A stretch of DNA of 64,000 nt, taken from NCBI RefSeq assembly GCF_964355755.1, contig NC_092680.1, positions 4,751,001 to 4,815,000 on the forward strand. Direction: 5' to 3'. Position 1 is the first letter of the stretch; each line of letters starts with the position of its first letter. The DNA comes from Antedon mediterranea. Taxonomy: Eukaryota; Echinodermata; Crinoidea; Comatulida; Antedonidae. The position numbers and the translations under genes are program-made. Positions 10,727-23,758 of the stretch are shown here, in pieces. The notes under the pieces were generated by a model. That model made no database searches, was not told where the DNA came from, and was given only the letters and a program-made list of their open reading frames with translations.

Positions 10727-13670
10727 GTAAGACTAATATTATATTTAGAACTAAATCATTTCTATTTTAAAATTATCATTCATATAAACCATAAAATATA
10801 TATTACGTAAATCCTATCTAATAATGTTAATATTTTAGCGTCCTGTATACACAGAAACAATTAAGTACGCAACATGAACTTTCAATCTCCTTATCTTGAA
10901 ATAAAATACTACTTTTACTTTAATTAGTATGTATACATCCGCCCTTATGATGAGGGCGGGCATCACTCACTGGAGCTCTCTGCTGTTACAAATTTCTCAT
11001 GCAAAAATCGCGGAATACTCATTCTTGTGATATATTAACTGATGTTAAAATACACCTAACACTTGGAAGTGACTAGCATGTGTTCAGTAAAGAAACCCAC
11101 CTAATACATGATAAATTCTGCAAAAAATATGCCAAAAGAGCATGGAAAAAGCGCTCCGCAATTATCAATTAATAGATCTAGAGATTGTACCAGATTTCCG
11201 TTCTGTATTGCAGAGGAAGACTTGCATAGGCCTAGTGTAAATTTCTGTTGTTTTTTTTTTTACTGTATCAGTTGATTTTAAAATGCCTTGTCATTCATTT
11301 ATTTCTTATGTTTTAATAACTTTATAATGTAATTTGTTAATTTTGCAAATGTAATTTCTGTTCATTTTAGGCCTTTTATTTATATCTGTATTTTGTATCA
11401 TCATTGTAACAACACTTAGGCCTAACTGCTGTAAATTTATATTTACAAAACTTTAAAAACACAATTAAATCAGGATTATAATTTGAGGTAAAATGGTTAA
11501 TAAAACACTAAAAATAAGATTAAATATTAAAATTAGGAAAATCGAAATAATAATAAAAATAATACTACTTTAACTAAATAACAAATAAAGATCATAACTC
11601 ATAACATATAAATTAAATGATATACAGTATTAACAAGAACATAAATAATAAAATAATAATAAACAATATAATATTTAAATTAAATGACATTTTTAATAAT
11701 AGGTCTAATAATATTTTCTTTAAAAATAATATATTAATAACATTGATAATAATACTAATAATTATTAATAACACTCCATCAAAGTTTAAGTATTGTACTT
11801 TTTGCTCTTTAGTTTCTTTTTGTACAATCCGTTTCCTTTCATTTAAATCTTTTTTCTTTTATTTTTTCTTTATACTTTTATTTAGCCTTCAGGCTAACAT
11901 AATGTATGTAATATATGTAAGAACGCACCGTCCAGAAGAACGTGTGCCGCCGATTTAAAGGCGTATGTTCAATAAAGTTATTACTGTATTAATTATTATT
12001 TATGGCTCTGATTACACATTTTAAAGTGCTCCCTCTATTTTTATTTAAATTAAAAGGTTAAAGTTCAAGTTTTGGAGAAAAAAAACACAGAAAAGGAGGA
12101 TCGACGCGTTTTTTCGGATCCCTCTCTCACACAATCACAGAGTTGTTCAAAGGCGTCCACATAAAATAAGATCTTGTTGATTGCTGTCTTTTGAAGGATA
12201 CTTATTGTTCAGAAAGGAATACCTTTTTTAGAACATACTAATTAAGTGTGAGTGATTAATTTGTATTTGTTTATTAGAACTATTCTGGTATATATTATTT
12301 GTATAAATCTTTGTTGGCCACCTTCACCTTCTTCTTTCTTGACGTTGGCGTAGCCTCCTAGAGAGAGGCAGGGTAGGCCTAGGATAGATAGCTAAGCTAG
12401 CCTTGCTAGGCCTAGCTAGGCTGTAGTAGGCCAGCCTAGCCCCTCTATCTAGCCTAGGCCCTAGATATTTTCTGGACTTAGGACAGTTGGCTAGGTAGCC
12501 CTAGCCTATTAATTATTGATATTAGGCCAAAGTCTGTGCTGTGAGTTGTTGATTGATATCCGCTTTAAACTGCATTTATACCCTGCACACAGCACAGTTA
12601 GGTTGTTTTACTAAACTTTAAATAATTTTTTTTCCACTTTATAATGTTCATTTGATCAAGAAAGGCCTACAGTTACAGCAGCATGATTTAATTGCTTTTT
12701 ATTCAATGAATTGAATGAAAGAGGCAGAGAGTGTAAAAAATATACTGTAGGGTAGCCAAAGAATACCGCAAAATGACATCACATTTGCAGAAAAGGGATG
12801 AGGTTATTATTATAGCATCGGTCAACCGGGTTATTTATAATTTTTCATTTCCTATCGGCATGGTTGACCATACAGTACCATATACCAAATTAATTGACAG
12901 CACGGTCAAACCATGCTTCTAATGGCTTGTTCACTACCGGCAAGGTCGACTGTGCCGATGAAACATTTTACATAATTACTGTACTGTACATACAGTTTAC
13001 ATTCAACTGTACCAATACATTATACTGTACAATGGTTGATATGTACCTTTGGAACAGTTGACCACACTTTTTGCAAAAAAGAGGCTAAACTAAATTTGGA
13101 AATCAATGGTTTAAGATATTCCCATCATCAAAATTTAATCATTTAAATTACAGTACTGGTGTTGTCTTTCCATCATTTTTTATTTTTGTGGTACTGTACA
13201 CCATGGGTTTCCAACAGGAAATATCCATGGACACATACTGTAGTGTAGTGTACAAACCTAACTTTAATATTGGTTTGTTAAAACTGACTAGCAAGCAGTA
13301 GCCTACTGTACAGTAGTATAATAATTATATTTAATAGTCGTTCATCTTTACTTACTGTATTATTAAAACATTTCAATTAATTACTAAATCAGGCCTTGTG
13401 TGTAATTGTAGCAAAATCAAGTCAGTATAGTAATTAATTAATGCTACTGTATACAATATGTCTCATGTAAAATATTGTAGAGTACAGGAGTTATTAGATG
13501 AGTAAAGTTTTTTTGATGTAATATTATTAAAATATTAAAAATATATTAACATTATTTTTAGAAGTAGTAACTGTAATGTAAATGTTTTGATAACAGTATA
13601 TACTATTATTCAGTCTGAATTTTGTGTGCAACATTCTCTGACAGTGACTGATAAGGGTGTGTTATTTCTG
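10727..13670. other. AT-rich noncoding region with GGCCTAG-rich patch
   Basis: A very AT-rich tract at about 11450-11800 gives low-complexity frames only. At about 12355-12500 there is a cluster of AGGCCTAG/CTAGGCCTAG motifs. A TTCAATAAAGTTATT tail at about 11968 may be a LINE remnant. No gene supported. Confidence 0.4.
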
Positions 13671-13827
13671 AAGCAGCTCTGTCTACACTACTTTATGTGA
13701 CAACAAAATGTGATGTGCTCATACTGTATAGACATGATGATGTCATACAGTATATTTGGTCATATCACTACCATACTTGGGCACACCATACTTTTTTTGT
13801 CAAACTATGATAGTGTAGACAGAGCTT
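13671..13827 (+). mobile_element. CTCTGTCTACAC-family element (copy 3)
   Basis: Left arm AGCTCTGTCTACACTA; right arm TGATAGTGTAGACAGAGCT. The core carries AATGTGATGTGCTCATA and the ACATGATGATGTCATA motif. Copy with both TIRs. Confidence 0.85.
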
Positions 13828-14051
13828 CACTGTGACTGCAGTCAGGCATTTCAGATCTGTTGTTTGGAATGAATCCATTATGCACACACACACTTTACAT
13901 ATTAAATATTAAAATGTCACAGAGAACTGCAATAAAAAATTCCCAGAGCGTATGCTTCATCGCATAATGCAATAATGTAATTTTACATTAATTGTCACCT
14001 TGATGAAGACCGTGCCATGCTTGAAAACATTTCAGGATAGAAGTTTCTGAA

Positions 14052-14222
14052 ACTAAAGCTTTGTCAAACTAGTTTGACGAAAAAAGAATGATGTGCCCAA
14101 TACTGTATGATAGTGGTAATTGCCCAAAATATGGTACAGTAGTGATATGACATCATCATGTCTATATACTGTACAGTTTGTATGCCCATTATATTGTCAC
14201 ATTGTAAGAAAGTGTGATACAT
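14052..14222 (+). mobile_element. CTCTGTCTACAC-family element (copy 4, degraded)
   Basis: Contains AAACTAGTTTGACGAAAAAA, ATGATGTGCCCAATA, GATATGACATCATCATGTC and a damaged right half. The outer arms are lost or diverged. It lies 40 bp before copy 5. Confidence 0.6.
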
Positions 14223-14259
14223 TATTAAAAAACATTTTTTTTACTATGGGATACTGTGG

Positions 14260-14454
14260 ACTAAAGCTCTGTCTACAGTACAGTACACTATCACTAGTTT
14301 GACAAAAAAGTGTGATACCAAATATGGTGGTTATATGCCCAAATATGGTAGTGATATGACATCATCATGTCCATACTGTATACAGTATGGGCACATAAGT
14401 AACATTTTTTTTGTCCCATAAAGTTTGATACTGTAGTGTAGACAGAGATTAAAG
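14260..14454 (+). mobile_element. CTCTGTCTACAC-family element (copy 5)
   Basis: Left arm AAAGCTCTGTCTACAGTACA has a small insertion of CAGTA; right arm GTGTAGACAGAGATTAAAG. The core includes two AAATATGGTRGT units. Confidence 0.85.
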
Positions 14455-16729
14455 TTAGTTGATTGCATGCACATTAAGCAACAACAAATAAAACAAAGCA
14501 TACTCTCTTAGTCTTACCCACAGCTGTCAGAGCGGAATACAGAAGAAACCTACAGTATAGTTTGAAAACCATTAGAACTTACTGTATCAATGCTAGCACT
14601 ATAAACTATAAGGATTTGATTAGTGCAACTAATTAATTTAATTGCATGTCTATAAAAAAAATGATATTCCTCCTTCATCTACAGTAATGGCCATACAATT
14701 TATAATTATAAAAAAAAAGGCACCAAATTCTCCGATTTAGATCTTATTATGTACAGTAGGCCTGCAGCTGTATATACAGTAATTCCAAAAACCAATAATT
14801 TAAAAAGTAAAGTTCTTATGAAACTATACAACCTAGAAAATCAATATAAAGCCACAACGCCTTCATATTTAACGTACAGTATGAATGTTCTTGATACCGA
14901 CATGTAAAAACAATCAAAGCAGTTATTCTGACAATCACTGAATATAAAATGCATGCATGTCGTAATTATTATGCAGCTAACATCTTGCAGAGATTGCATT
15001 TAAAAATGTATAAAGATTTTGTGTTTTAATAATACGCTGTGTTTAACTATGTACTGCAGTAACTGTACTGTACAAGTTGTTAGGTTCACTATTATCAGTG
15101 GGAGTACACAAATATTAATATGCACTGCTAAGTGTTATACTGTACAGTACTGTGTACCTACTGTACACAATCCCCTCCTCCCCCTACACACACACACGCA
15201 CAAATTATCATTCTACCGGCGTGAAACTATTGTTAACCTGACACTACTGTATTGTTAACCTGTTACAATTGTACTGTATTGCACCGATAACAAAATCAAA
15301 CAACAGACAAAAAAACATACAAAAATATGTTGTAATCATAAAATAATTTTACGCCTTCCTGATCATTTCATTCCAAGTCAGTGAGTGAGTAAATGTTGCA
15401 TAAAGAAGTTAGTTTGGTATGTACTGTAGATAATAATATATATTTTTAGCCTTATTCTTCTCTTGCAAACTCAATTGACGTGAACGATACAGGCACTTGA
15501 AAGCTGTTAATTTTATCACAATATTTATTAGGTCGTTTTATCTATTTTCATTATGTGAAGCTATAAAACCTTTTATCACTTTGCTTCTCATTCTTTGTTT
15601 AATAATATTTTGTATTGTATTGTACTGTAATAATGTAATGATAATAGTAATACTATACTATTTTAGTTAATTTGCATTTACTGTCAGTGAGTGCTTTTTT
15701 TTGGGGGCCGAACTGTTCGTTCAGTACAATTTTAGGATTGGAATTTAATAAAAAGTTGCTGTATACATACCATGATGAAAACAGTAGATACTGATGGGGA
15801 CTGCAGCTGTGTGAGGCCTCAGAAATAGGTACAGAGAGACCTAATGTCATTAGTGTGGAAGACTTCTCAAAACCGTCTCAACTACCCCCACCCCTTCCAA
15901 AAAAAAAAATGGTTTTAATCACAACTTATGTGGGCTGCAGTCTGTCACAAAAATGTATGAACTTTTTTTTGTGACGTCAGTGAAGATTTTCAACCCATAT
16001 CCGCCTAGCACAATTAGATCCATGTTGCACTACAGTATATCAGTAGTGTACAGTTACTCAGCATCACATTATTTGCACCATGAAAATAATTAGTTATATT
16101 ATTATTATTTGCTACCGTAGTTGTAGGCATTAACTATGGAAGAACCATGACATTGACAACAATTCTGTATCATTTCCCTGATCTACTACTATTACAATGT
16201 GGTTTTTATACTTGTGCTAGATTCATGTGTTGATGAATGAATACCTATTTGGCAAATTTCAATAATTTATGTTCATTTTCACTACAGTAGTATTGCGATC
16301 ACCATAGTGACACACTGTACCATGCCCTAAGGCAGATTCTTTGTTTTAATATTAACAATACATGTAAATTACCTATTAAGCTATTATTCTTCAATAAATC
16401 AGAATTAATAGGCTACAGTATTGGGATCAATTGTTTGCTTTCATTGTCAGGATTGTAGTAAAAGAAGTTGACTGTAATCCTGGCCATCATATACAGTAGT
16501 GTAAATAACCGTACAGTAGATTTTCTTGGCCTAATTACAGTACACTAGCTGATTACTATTGACGTCAGAATTAATAGCTAATTAATAATTGAAAAATACA
16601 CACTTATCCAAAGACTGGCAACTGTTTGGGTTTATTTTTTATAGTTACTCTGTTAATTAGTAGTTATGTTGCAAAATAAAAATAATCTGAAATCATTAAG
16701 ATTGTAACCATTATACATGTACTCTAACT

Positions 16730-16902
16730 ACAGTACACTATTAACCTTTATGTGACAAACAAAATGTGATGTGCCCATATATGGACATGATGAGGTCATA
16801 TCAGTACCATATTTGGGCATATCACTATCATATTTGGGCATATCACTACCGTATTTGGGCACATCACACTTTTTTTGTCAAACTACACTGATGGAGATAA
16901 GG
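16730..16902 (+). mobile_element. CTCTGTCTACAC-family element (copy 6, eroded arms)
   Basis: The core AATGTGATGTGCCCATATAT is followed by three CACTA(C/T)C(A/G)TATTTGGGCA units and a TTTTTTTGTCAAACTA end. The terminal CTCTGTCTACAC is lost on both sides. Confidence 0.7.
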
Positions 16903-16929
16903 TGTTTTAGCATAAATTGGTGACAGTGT

Positions 16930-17106
16930 TCTACAACGCTGATCTCACTTGGATGCAACGCAACAACGTACTGTAAACGCAACAAAAGTGAGTTGACCAA
17001 TCACAAGCGACAGTTTGAAAGGGTCCATCATGTTGTGATTGGTCAATAAATTACAGTTCGGTTTATTGTATGTCCTTGTATTGTATCGAAGTGGAAACTA
17101 AGCTTT
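16930..17106. mobile_element. inverted-repeat element related to the 29641 and 42558 elements
   Basis: Contains GACCAATCACAAG and its near complement TTGTGATTGGTCA, and a GCAACGCAACAACG segment shared with the two other copies. The ends are diverged (TCACTTGGATGC). Assigned by these shared motifs only. Confidence 0.45.
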
Positions 17107-18405
17107 AGTGAAAACGGGCATTTTTTTTTTGTTCAGCAATGTGTCCAATTGGAATGTTTGCTAGGCTATAATACCAAGAAGCATCCTAAAGATATGATTC
17201 GTAATTTTCTCTGCAGTTTATAATCTTGCTATTGTATCAGCATTGTCCACTAATACGCCGTTTAATTCCATAATGAACACAGCCTTATTGGTCAGATTGA
17301 TACAGCCACAGAATAAATCATTACCTATTGCTGTAAATGTATTATCAGTGGATTGGTATAATCCAATTGTGATTTGTTAATCCTATTTTAAATCCTGTAA
17401 GCCATGATCTTATCTCATTTCTCATCTTAAATTTCATAAACTGTAGGAATATCATGTGTGACTAATGACAATACTTGTACTTTAAAACAGATAAATCCAT
17501 AGTATATTGTGAATGTGAATACTGTGAATGTTTGCATGCAACATTAGAGAAAAAATGAAAAGCTTTTGCTGATATTCCATGAATTGCTGTACGCAATTAA
17601 TTGTGCAAGTTTGATATGCAAACCATCTTCAATGTTGAAACGCAGTCGTGCGATTCATTATGTTCAGATGCTGCTATGTATGCAATCAGGCAATTCGTTA
17701 GAGGTAGTGATTGCGTGTACGATAAACACTGAGTTAGATCACCATTAACGCTATGAATCTACATTGTTGTAGTAACGCGCCCCATTTAGTCGTATTGTAA
17801 ACACATTAATACTTAAACATTAACACATCAATTTCACTACTCAAGCGAGAATTAACTATAAACAAAACTTTCCTTCAACTTCTGTTGTTGAACTAAATTT
17901 GTTTTTGTATTTTACTTGCCACTTGTTTGAAACATCTTCATAAGAGTAGTTTTACTCAAATAATAAATTATGAAACCATCATGATATGCATTATTATGAA
18001 ATTCTCAAAGTTTTCAGTTTAATATTATTATTCTTTAGCCTGATCATTGGACATTTAACATCAAAATAAAAAAATAGGATTTTCCCTTAAGACATATAAA
18101 TTTGATTTGGTTTGATTCTGGACTTTACTAAGTGCACAGCAATAGTTTTAGCTGTTATGATTTTCCTAAGAGACTACAGTATGTATACAGTACCAAACTA
18201 CTGACATAAAGTTTGTCCTAGATCTGTTTATTCAAGAAAATATGAATGACTGGTAATTTCAAATTAACCTACCAATATTTTGTAGCTTGCTTTTTTTTTC
18301 TATACATTTTAAAAATCTAATTTTTATCTAACCATTTTGTGCTGCTCTGTGATATTTAATTGACCATTTCATTGAATCACCTTTCTGCTGTCCAAAAATA
18401 TGATC
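17107..18405. other. AT-rich noncoding stretch, nothing supported
   Basis: No coding exon, RNA gene or clear repeat recognised. Confidence 0.4.
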
Positions 18406-18600
18406 CAGTCTATTTCGTGCCTATAGCTGCTTACCAGGATAAACCGACAAATGCCTTATTTCTCCTCGAATAGCAAGATACTGTATACTTGAAAAGTAGA
18501 AAATTCATTGAACACGACCCCTCTCCCTAAATGGTACAGTCCACAAACCTCAAGTGGAAGCATCCCCAAATATCACGATCATCATAAATACACCAAAAGC
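18406..18600 (+). mobile_element. solo terminal repeat of a DIRS-like relative
   Basis: GTCTATTTCGTGCC, then CTTACCAGGATAAACCGACAA, CTCCTCGAATAGC, AAAGTAGAAAATTCATTGAACAC and GACCCCTCTCC run parallel to the left terminal repeat of the DIRS element at 18951 but differ at many sites. No internal element follows. It lies 350 bp upstream of the full element and in the same orientation. Confidence 0.65.
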
Positions 18601-18963
18601 AAATTTGTATCATAATTTAGTATCACAGTTTTTTGTTTTTTTTTTTGTATTTTTCTTTTAAGTTAGAAACCAGGATTTGAGCCTGAAGTGAAACTGACAA
18701 TAGCCTTTAATTAAGCATGGAGTTATTTTTTACCTCCATGCTTGAAGTTGACTGTTCAGAAACTACTCAGGCTATTGTGTTTAGGTTTAACTATCTGTAT
18801 GTACTATTGTTCAGTTCAATTTATTTGCCCTATGAACTTCACATTCTAAAGTTGATACTTTTGGAATTTATACAATGACTGCAATCATGAATAAAAGAAA
18901 TTTATATTATAAAAATACTTCCAAGGATACGATGCATATAAACCTACAGAGTCTATATCGTGC

Positions 18964-19122
18964 CTAGCTTACCTGTATAAACCGACAATAGCCCGTGCTC
19001 TCCAGAGGGAGGGCTTAGATACGAAAGTGAAAAGTTCCTAGAACACCCCTGCATTATAATGGACCCGTCCGCAACCACGCCCTCATGTGGGAACGTACCA
19101 ACGTACCACCGTCATCATTTTC
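18964..19122 (+). repeat. left inverted terminal repeat of the DIRS-like element
   Basis: 159 bp that are the near-perfect reverse complement of 23889-24047. It starts CTAGCTTACCTGTATAAACC and ends CCGTCATCATTTTC. The outer 13 bases (18951-18963) are not shared with the right end, as is usual for DIRS elements. Confidence 0.95.
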
Positions 19123-19536
19123 TTTCGTAACGTGAGAGCGTTACGTCGTATGATACCAAGTGTTAGGATTGTACACTGTACATACTATACAAAGAGTTCT
19201 ATTACGCTGATTACTAGTTGACTTGGCCAGGATATTGAGTGTATTCCCACGGCCTGTTGCAGTACCAGCAGTTGATATTGTTCATATATCGTTGATCCGT
19301 TTTAAGTCGGGGTCTTCCTTAGATATAAGGAAGATTAAAAAGGAGAAAACAACACCCACTTCGTTGGATTTTAGGCCGGAACGGCCACGCTACCGGAAGA
19401 CAAAGGGAAAGCAATTTGCATTGCCACCTGGACTGCCTCAGCTGAGGCGTGGACGCACTGTTGCGTGAAACAACAACAAAGCCGTCGTCAGGTTGTATTG
19501 TTCTTTATCTTGCTAGGTTGCGTTCTGTGCCCGGAT

Positions 19537-20829
19537 ATGCCTAAGTCTGAATGTTGGCAATGCAGGGGCCAGCGTGCGACAGTCAAGTGGGACCGCCACT
19601 TGCTGTGCATTCACTGCCGCACCTGCAGCCAGGACCGCGCGCTTGCAACGGCCGCTGCGCCTCCACCGCAGAGTGGTACGCAGGACGATGGTTTGTTCCC
19701 ACCCGTACTGGAGGCCATCGCAGCAGCGGTGCGAGCTCTACCGAGGGAGGTTGTGCCCTCGGCATCCTCGCTTAATTATCCTCCTGTGCCAGTTCTGCCT
19801 CCGCAGTACTTTCAAGGTCGAGGGACGCACCCATCGCCGGATGTCGGTGGGTACGACGGTGACAGGACCATGACCTCGCTGCCTAGTGAGGATCGCTCCG
19901 AGGTTGCACAGGGTGGAGACGGTTTGCAGGCTCTTGTCAATCGTGTGGTTCCTGCTGTACTTTCGTACATTTGAGTAGAGTACGCCTATGACGCGCCGAC
20001 GCCCGCGCCGGCTGCGAAGAGGTACTCTACCTTTGGAGTGCGTGCTCCATTGAAGCGGGTCACGACTTGTCCAGTTGCGCCGCTGGATCCCGAACTTGTC
20101 GCTAGGGTAGAGGCTATAGCGAAGGAGCCTAAAACCCGTAGAGCTGCATCTCAAGATCTCGCAGCAGCCTTCCCGCTTCCGCAGGACCAGTTTTCAACGC
20201 TATATATCGGCACCACCGATCCCGGATGCAGCGAGAGAAGCGTGCGCGCGAGGATCAAGGTCTCGACGCCAACGGCAGATTTCTGTCTCCTTCGGCCGCC
20301 AGAACTGAGGAGGCGCTAATCGCGGTCGACCGTGGCGCACGCGAGACGTTACGAACGGTCTCGATGTCGGGCTACCTTCTGTCATTCCTCGCGGATCCGG
20401 ACCATCCACGGCACCTTGACGCGGACGTGATCTGCTTGCTTCAGCAGTTTACGGGCCTGGTCGCGGACCAACAAGTGACAATTTCAATGACCTCGGCCGC
20501 CGTGCGGAGGGTCAATTGACCGCATCACAACTAGCGAGTCGTTCGGTGCTGTGGATCTCTTCTACGGTAATTTCGCCGAGAAGAAAAATAAGTGGGCTCG
20601 CGAGCGAGAGGCACGTCGCGAGACGAGATCACGCAAAACGCCTCCAGCCCCACTGCCGGTGGTGCCATCGATCTCACAACCGCCGCCGTCGGTCCGTAAT
20701 CAGTCTGAGGTTGGGCAGACTCCTGGGCCGTCGCGACCCCGTAATTCCCGCCCCGCGCGTGGCGGTAAGCCGGGTAGGGGAGCACGTCGGGACCGCGGTT
20801 CGCGACGTGGTGACCGCAGGTGCCGGTAA
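19537..20829 (+). pseudogene. DIRS gag-like ORF, broken
   Basis: A likely start at 19537 opens with MPKSECWQCRGQ and has two CxxC pairs within about 35 residues (CWQC and CIHC), resembling a zinc-binding knuckle. The frame stops at 19972 (TGA) but continues sensibly in the same frame after it (EYAYDAPTP). A shift near 20220 moves to a second frame with the stretch YLLSFLADPDHP, and another near 20520 leads to a basic, Arg/Gly-rich C-terminal part ending at 20829. The parts together look like a DIRS ORF1 nucleocapsid protein; each piece is too short alone. Confidence 0.7.
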
Positions 20830-20911
20830 CGTGCAGGCGAGGTCCGTGCCGTCCGGGGCCGGACCAGTGGGAGGTCGTCTCCTACGGTTCGTCCGAGAGT
20901 GGGAGTAGCTG

Positions 20912-21673
20912 ATGGTAGACAGCTGGATTCTCTCCACACTTAGCTACGGCTACCGCATAGAATTTACGAGCCCTCCAGTGTGTGGAGGTCCTCGTCCGAC
21001 CACAATCCCCAAAGATCCAATAAAGCAACGAGTGCTTATGGACGGGATTGCCGCGCTGCTCCAAAGAGGAGCCGTAGTAAGGGTCGAAGAACATCATGCG
21101 GGCTCGGGCCACGAATCAACCGTATTCTTAACCAAGAAGTCCTCGGGGGACTGGCGACCAATTATAAATCTAAGACGTCTGAACAAACGATTTATTCGGC
21201 CCCGCAGGTTTCGGATGGAGACAGTCTCATCGATCCTGTTAGGGCTAAGACGAGGAGACTGGGCCGCATCGACAGATTTAAAAGATGTGTACTTTCACGT
21301 ACCAATCGCAAAAGAAGACCAACGTTGGTTGCGGTTTCGAATCAACAATTGTCTTCACCAGTTCGTCGCGATGTCGTTCGGCCTATCAACGGCTCCGCGC
21401 GTGTTCACGCGCACAGTTCGAGCGCTCGGTGCGTTCTTTCACAAGCACGGCATTCGCATATTCATGTATCTAGACGACTGGTTAATCGTGGCTCAGTCCA
21501 AGGACCGGCTGGTGAGCAGTCTCAATTGCGTCCTTCTCGTAACGGAACGCGTAGGGTTCATAGTGAACCGGGAAAAGTCGTGCCTGGCGCCGACTCAGCA
21601 TCCCATGTATCTCGGAGCGCAGATAGATCTCGTGTCGGGCAGAGTGTGCCCCTCACAGAAACGAGTAACCTAA
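20912..21673 (+). pseudogene. DIRS reverse transcriptase domain
   Basis: About 250 residues starting near WILSTLSYGYRIEFTSPP, the typical DIRS entry to the RT domain. Visible motifs: KKSSGDWRPIINLRRLNK (motif 1), STDLKDVYFHVPI (motif A, catalytic Asp), MSFGLSTAPRVFT (motif B) and FMYLDDWLI (motif C, catalytic Asp pair) with LGAQID after it. The catalytic aspartates are present. A TAA at 21671 ends the frame; the following sequence in the same frame is still RT/RNase H-linker like (AYDWLRTLGFLASF), so the stop is probably a mutation. An upstream overlap with gag fits the usual DIRS layout. Confidence 0.9.
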
Positions 21674-21851
21674 GCCCTTGCTGCTATACAAGGCCTGATT
21701 ACCGCTTCCGCTCCGACAGCATACGACTGGCTGAGAACGCTAGGTTTCCTAGCCAGCTTTGTAGTTCTAGTTCCGTTTTGTCGGCTACGGATGCAGCCGC
21801 TGTAGTTCATCTGTTAGCCTTCTACCGGCCAGGTTCAGACTCATTAGACAA

Positions 21852-22346
21852 GTGGTCCCGATGTCGGCGTTCATTGTAACGCACCTCCAATGGTGGCTAA
21901 CGGACGGCCGATTGTTAGTGGGCAGATCAATTCAGAGATCAATTCCGGACACCCGAATAGAAACGAACGCGTCCGAAGCGGGTTGGGGCGGTTGCTCCAA
22001 CCAGAGTCACGTCTCCGGCGTTTGGAGTGCCGAGGAGGCGTTAGCCCACATCAATCTCTTAGAACTTTGGGCAGTAGACCGAACGTTGAAAGCGCTACTT
22101 CCAAACATGAAAAATTCACACGTCCATGTCTGCTCGGACAACACAACCGTGGTCGCGTACATCAACCGACAAGGAGGCACGGAGTCTCCGACTCTTTGCT
22201 ACCACACATGGACGCTCATGCACTGGTGCATCGCGCACAGAATAACGCTGACTGCATCGCATATTCCGGGCAGCCAGAATGAGTCGCGGACACGCTGTCC
22301 CGACTCGCTTTACGCCCGACCGAATGGCGTCTGTTGCCGAGCATAG
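21852..22346 (+). pseudogene. DIRS RNase H domain
   Basis: Follows the RT after frame changes between 21674 and 21852. Motifs seen: IETNASEAGWGG (normally TDAS), INLLELWAV (catalytic Glu), VCSDNTTVVAYINRQGGT (catalytic Asp) and HIPGSQN. The first catalytic Asp of the DEDD set reads Asn here (AAC for GAC), which should abolish activity. The end of the frame runs into non-homologous sequence, so another shift lies near 22285. Confidence 0.85.
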
Positions 22347-22735
22347 CCACTCAAATATTCGACCACTTCGGACGGCCGCACATAGATAGACCTGTTTGCG
22401 ACGTCAGAGAACACGCAGCTCCCGACATTCTGCAGTCGATTCCGGGATGCACGTGCGTGGGCGGTGGATGCCCTGTCCATGTCATGGGACGGTTTATGGG
22501 CGTACGCGTTCCCGCCGATATCGATCATACCAATAGTTCTGACTCACATTCAGCGCTTCCGATGCCGAGTTCTGTTGATCGCACCGTTCTGGCCTCGTCA
22601 AGCGTGGTATCCGCTTCTTGCCAGTCTTCTTTACGATCACCCGCTGCGTCTTCCGGTCCGCGCGGATCTACTGACGCAAAATCGTGCGAGGTTCTCGACG
22701 ATCAACCTACAATCCCTGAACCTGACTGTTTGGCC

Positions 22736-23612
22736 ATGTTCAGGGATCAGCTCAGAGACTCGGGCATATCATCTGGAAGAGAGTCGACTCTCACTGTCTA
22801 CAACAGCCGTCTACGACACTTCTTTCGCTGGTGCGGACAAGATAACATAGACCATAAGGCGATATCCTTGGGTCAGATCTGCGCTTTTCTGCATTACCTG
22901 TACGAATCAGGCTTGCAAGTGCGCACGGTGTCAGGCTACCGGTCAGCGATTGCGGCCATTACGCCGCCATTCAAGGATGGCTCGACGGTTTTCAACTTCC
23001 GCAGTAATCACGCAGTTGTTACGCGGTATGTTCAGAGAGCGACCTCCGTCTAAGGTCTTAGTTCCACGTTGGGACGTTAACGTCATTCTATCCGCACTCA
23101 CTCGCCCGCCATTTGAGCCAATGAGCAAGGCTTCATTATATAATCTCTCGCTTAAGACAGCGTTTCTGGTGGCGTTGTCCTCATGTAAACGCTGAGGCGA
23201 GCTACATGCGCTCACGCTAGAGCCAGGCCATATACGATTTGAGCGTGGTGGAGTCCGGTTATTATTCAGGAAGGACTTTCTGGCCAAGTCCCAGACGTTA
23301 AATTTTTCGCCGGCTGTGTTCGTTCCATCAATGTCCGCATTCTCGGGGGTAGTAGAGGACACATCCTGGTGCCCGGTAAGAGCACTCAAATTCTACATCC
23401 ACCGTACAGAGACGTTGCGAGAGGGTATATCTCACTTATTCGTCACATCGGTGCCCCCGTATCGGCCGGCCGCAAAATCCACGATTGCAACTGGGTCGTG
23501 GCAGCGACTCGGGCCGCTTATGAATCGTCCAGCACTTCGCGTTGTACGCTGGCGGTTCTATATCAGACATTATGACAGCGGCATGGTGGCGGACACATTC
23601 TACGTTTACTGA
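22736..23612 (+). pseudogene. DIRS tyrosine recombinase, broken
   Basis: The N-terminal SAM-like core-binding domain is clear (LTVYNSRLRHFFRWC, ISLGQICAFLHYLYESGL, TVSGYRSAI). A one-base shift near 23010-23030 moves to a second frame (LLRGMFRERPPSK, LKTAFLVALSSCKR). A TGA at 23193 follows CKR where GELHALTLEPGHIRF should continue; it fits a CGA-to-TGA change at the conserved R-x-x-E-L-H-A-L box. A later frame carries WCPVRALKFYI and HLFVTSVPPYRPAA. The C-terminal His-x-x-Arg and Tyr motifs cannot be placed with certainty. Confidence 0.8.
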
Positions 23613-23758
23613 GCATTATTTAAGGGACATTTCTGCAACCATGGCGCCAGTAGCAGCAGCGGTGCTAAAGCCTAGGTTATAGGTATGTACACCTCACTTG
23701 CTCTGCTCTTTGTTAACTTACTCCCACCGCCGACTAGTTCTAGTCCGGTGCTAATCTG

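Noticed and set aside
11617-11958. 113-residue frame rich in Asn, Ile and Lys
   Set aside because: Low-complexity AT-rich DNA.
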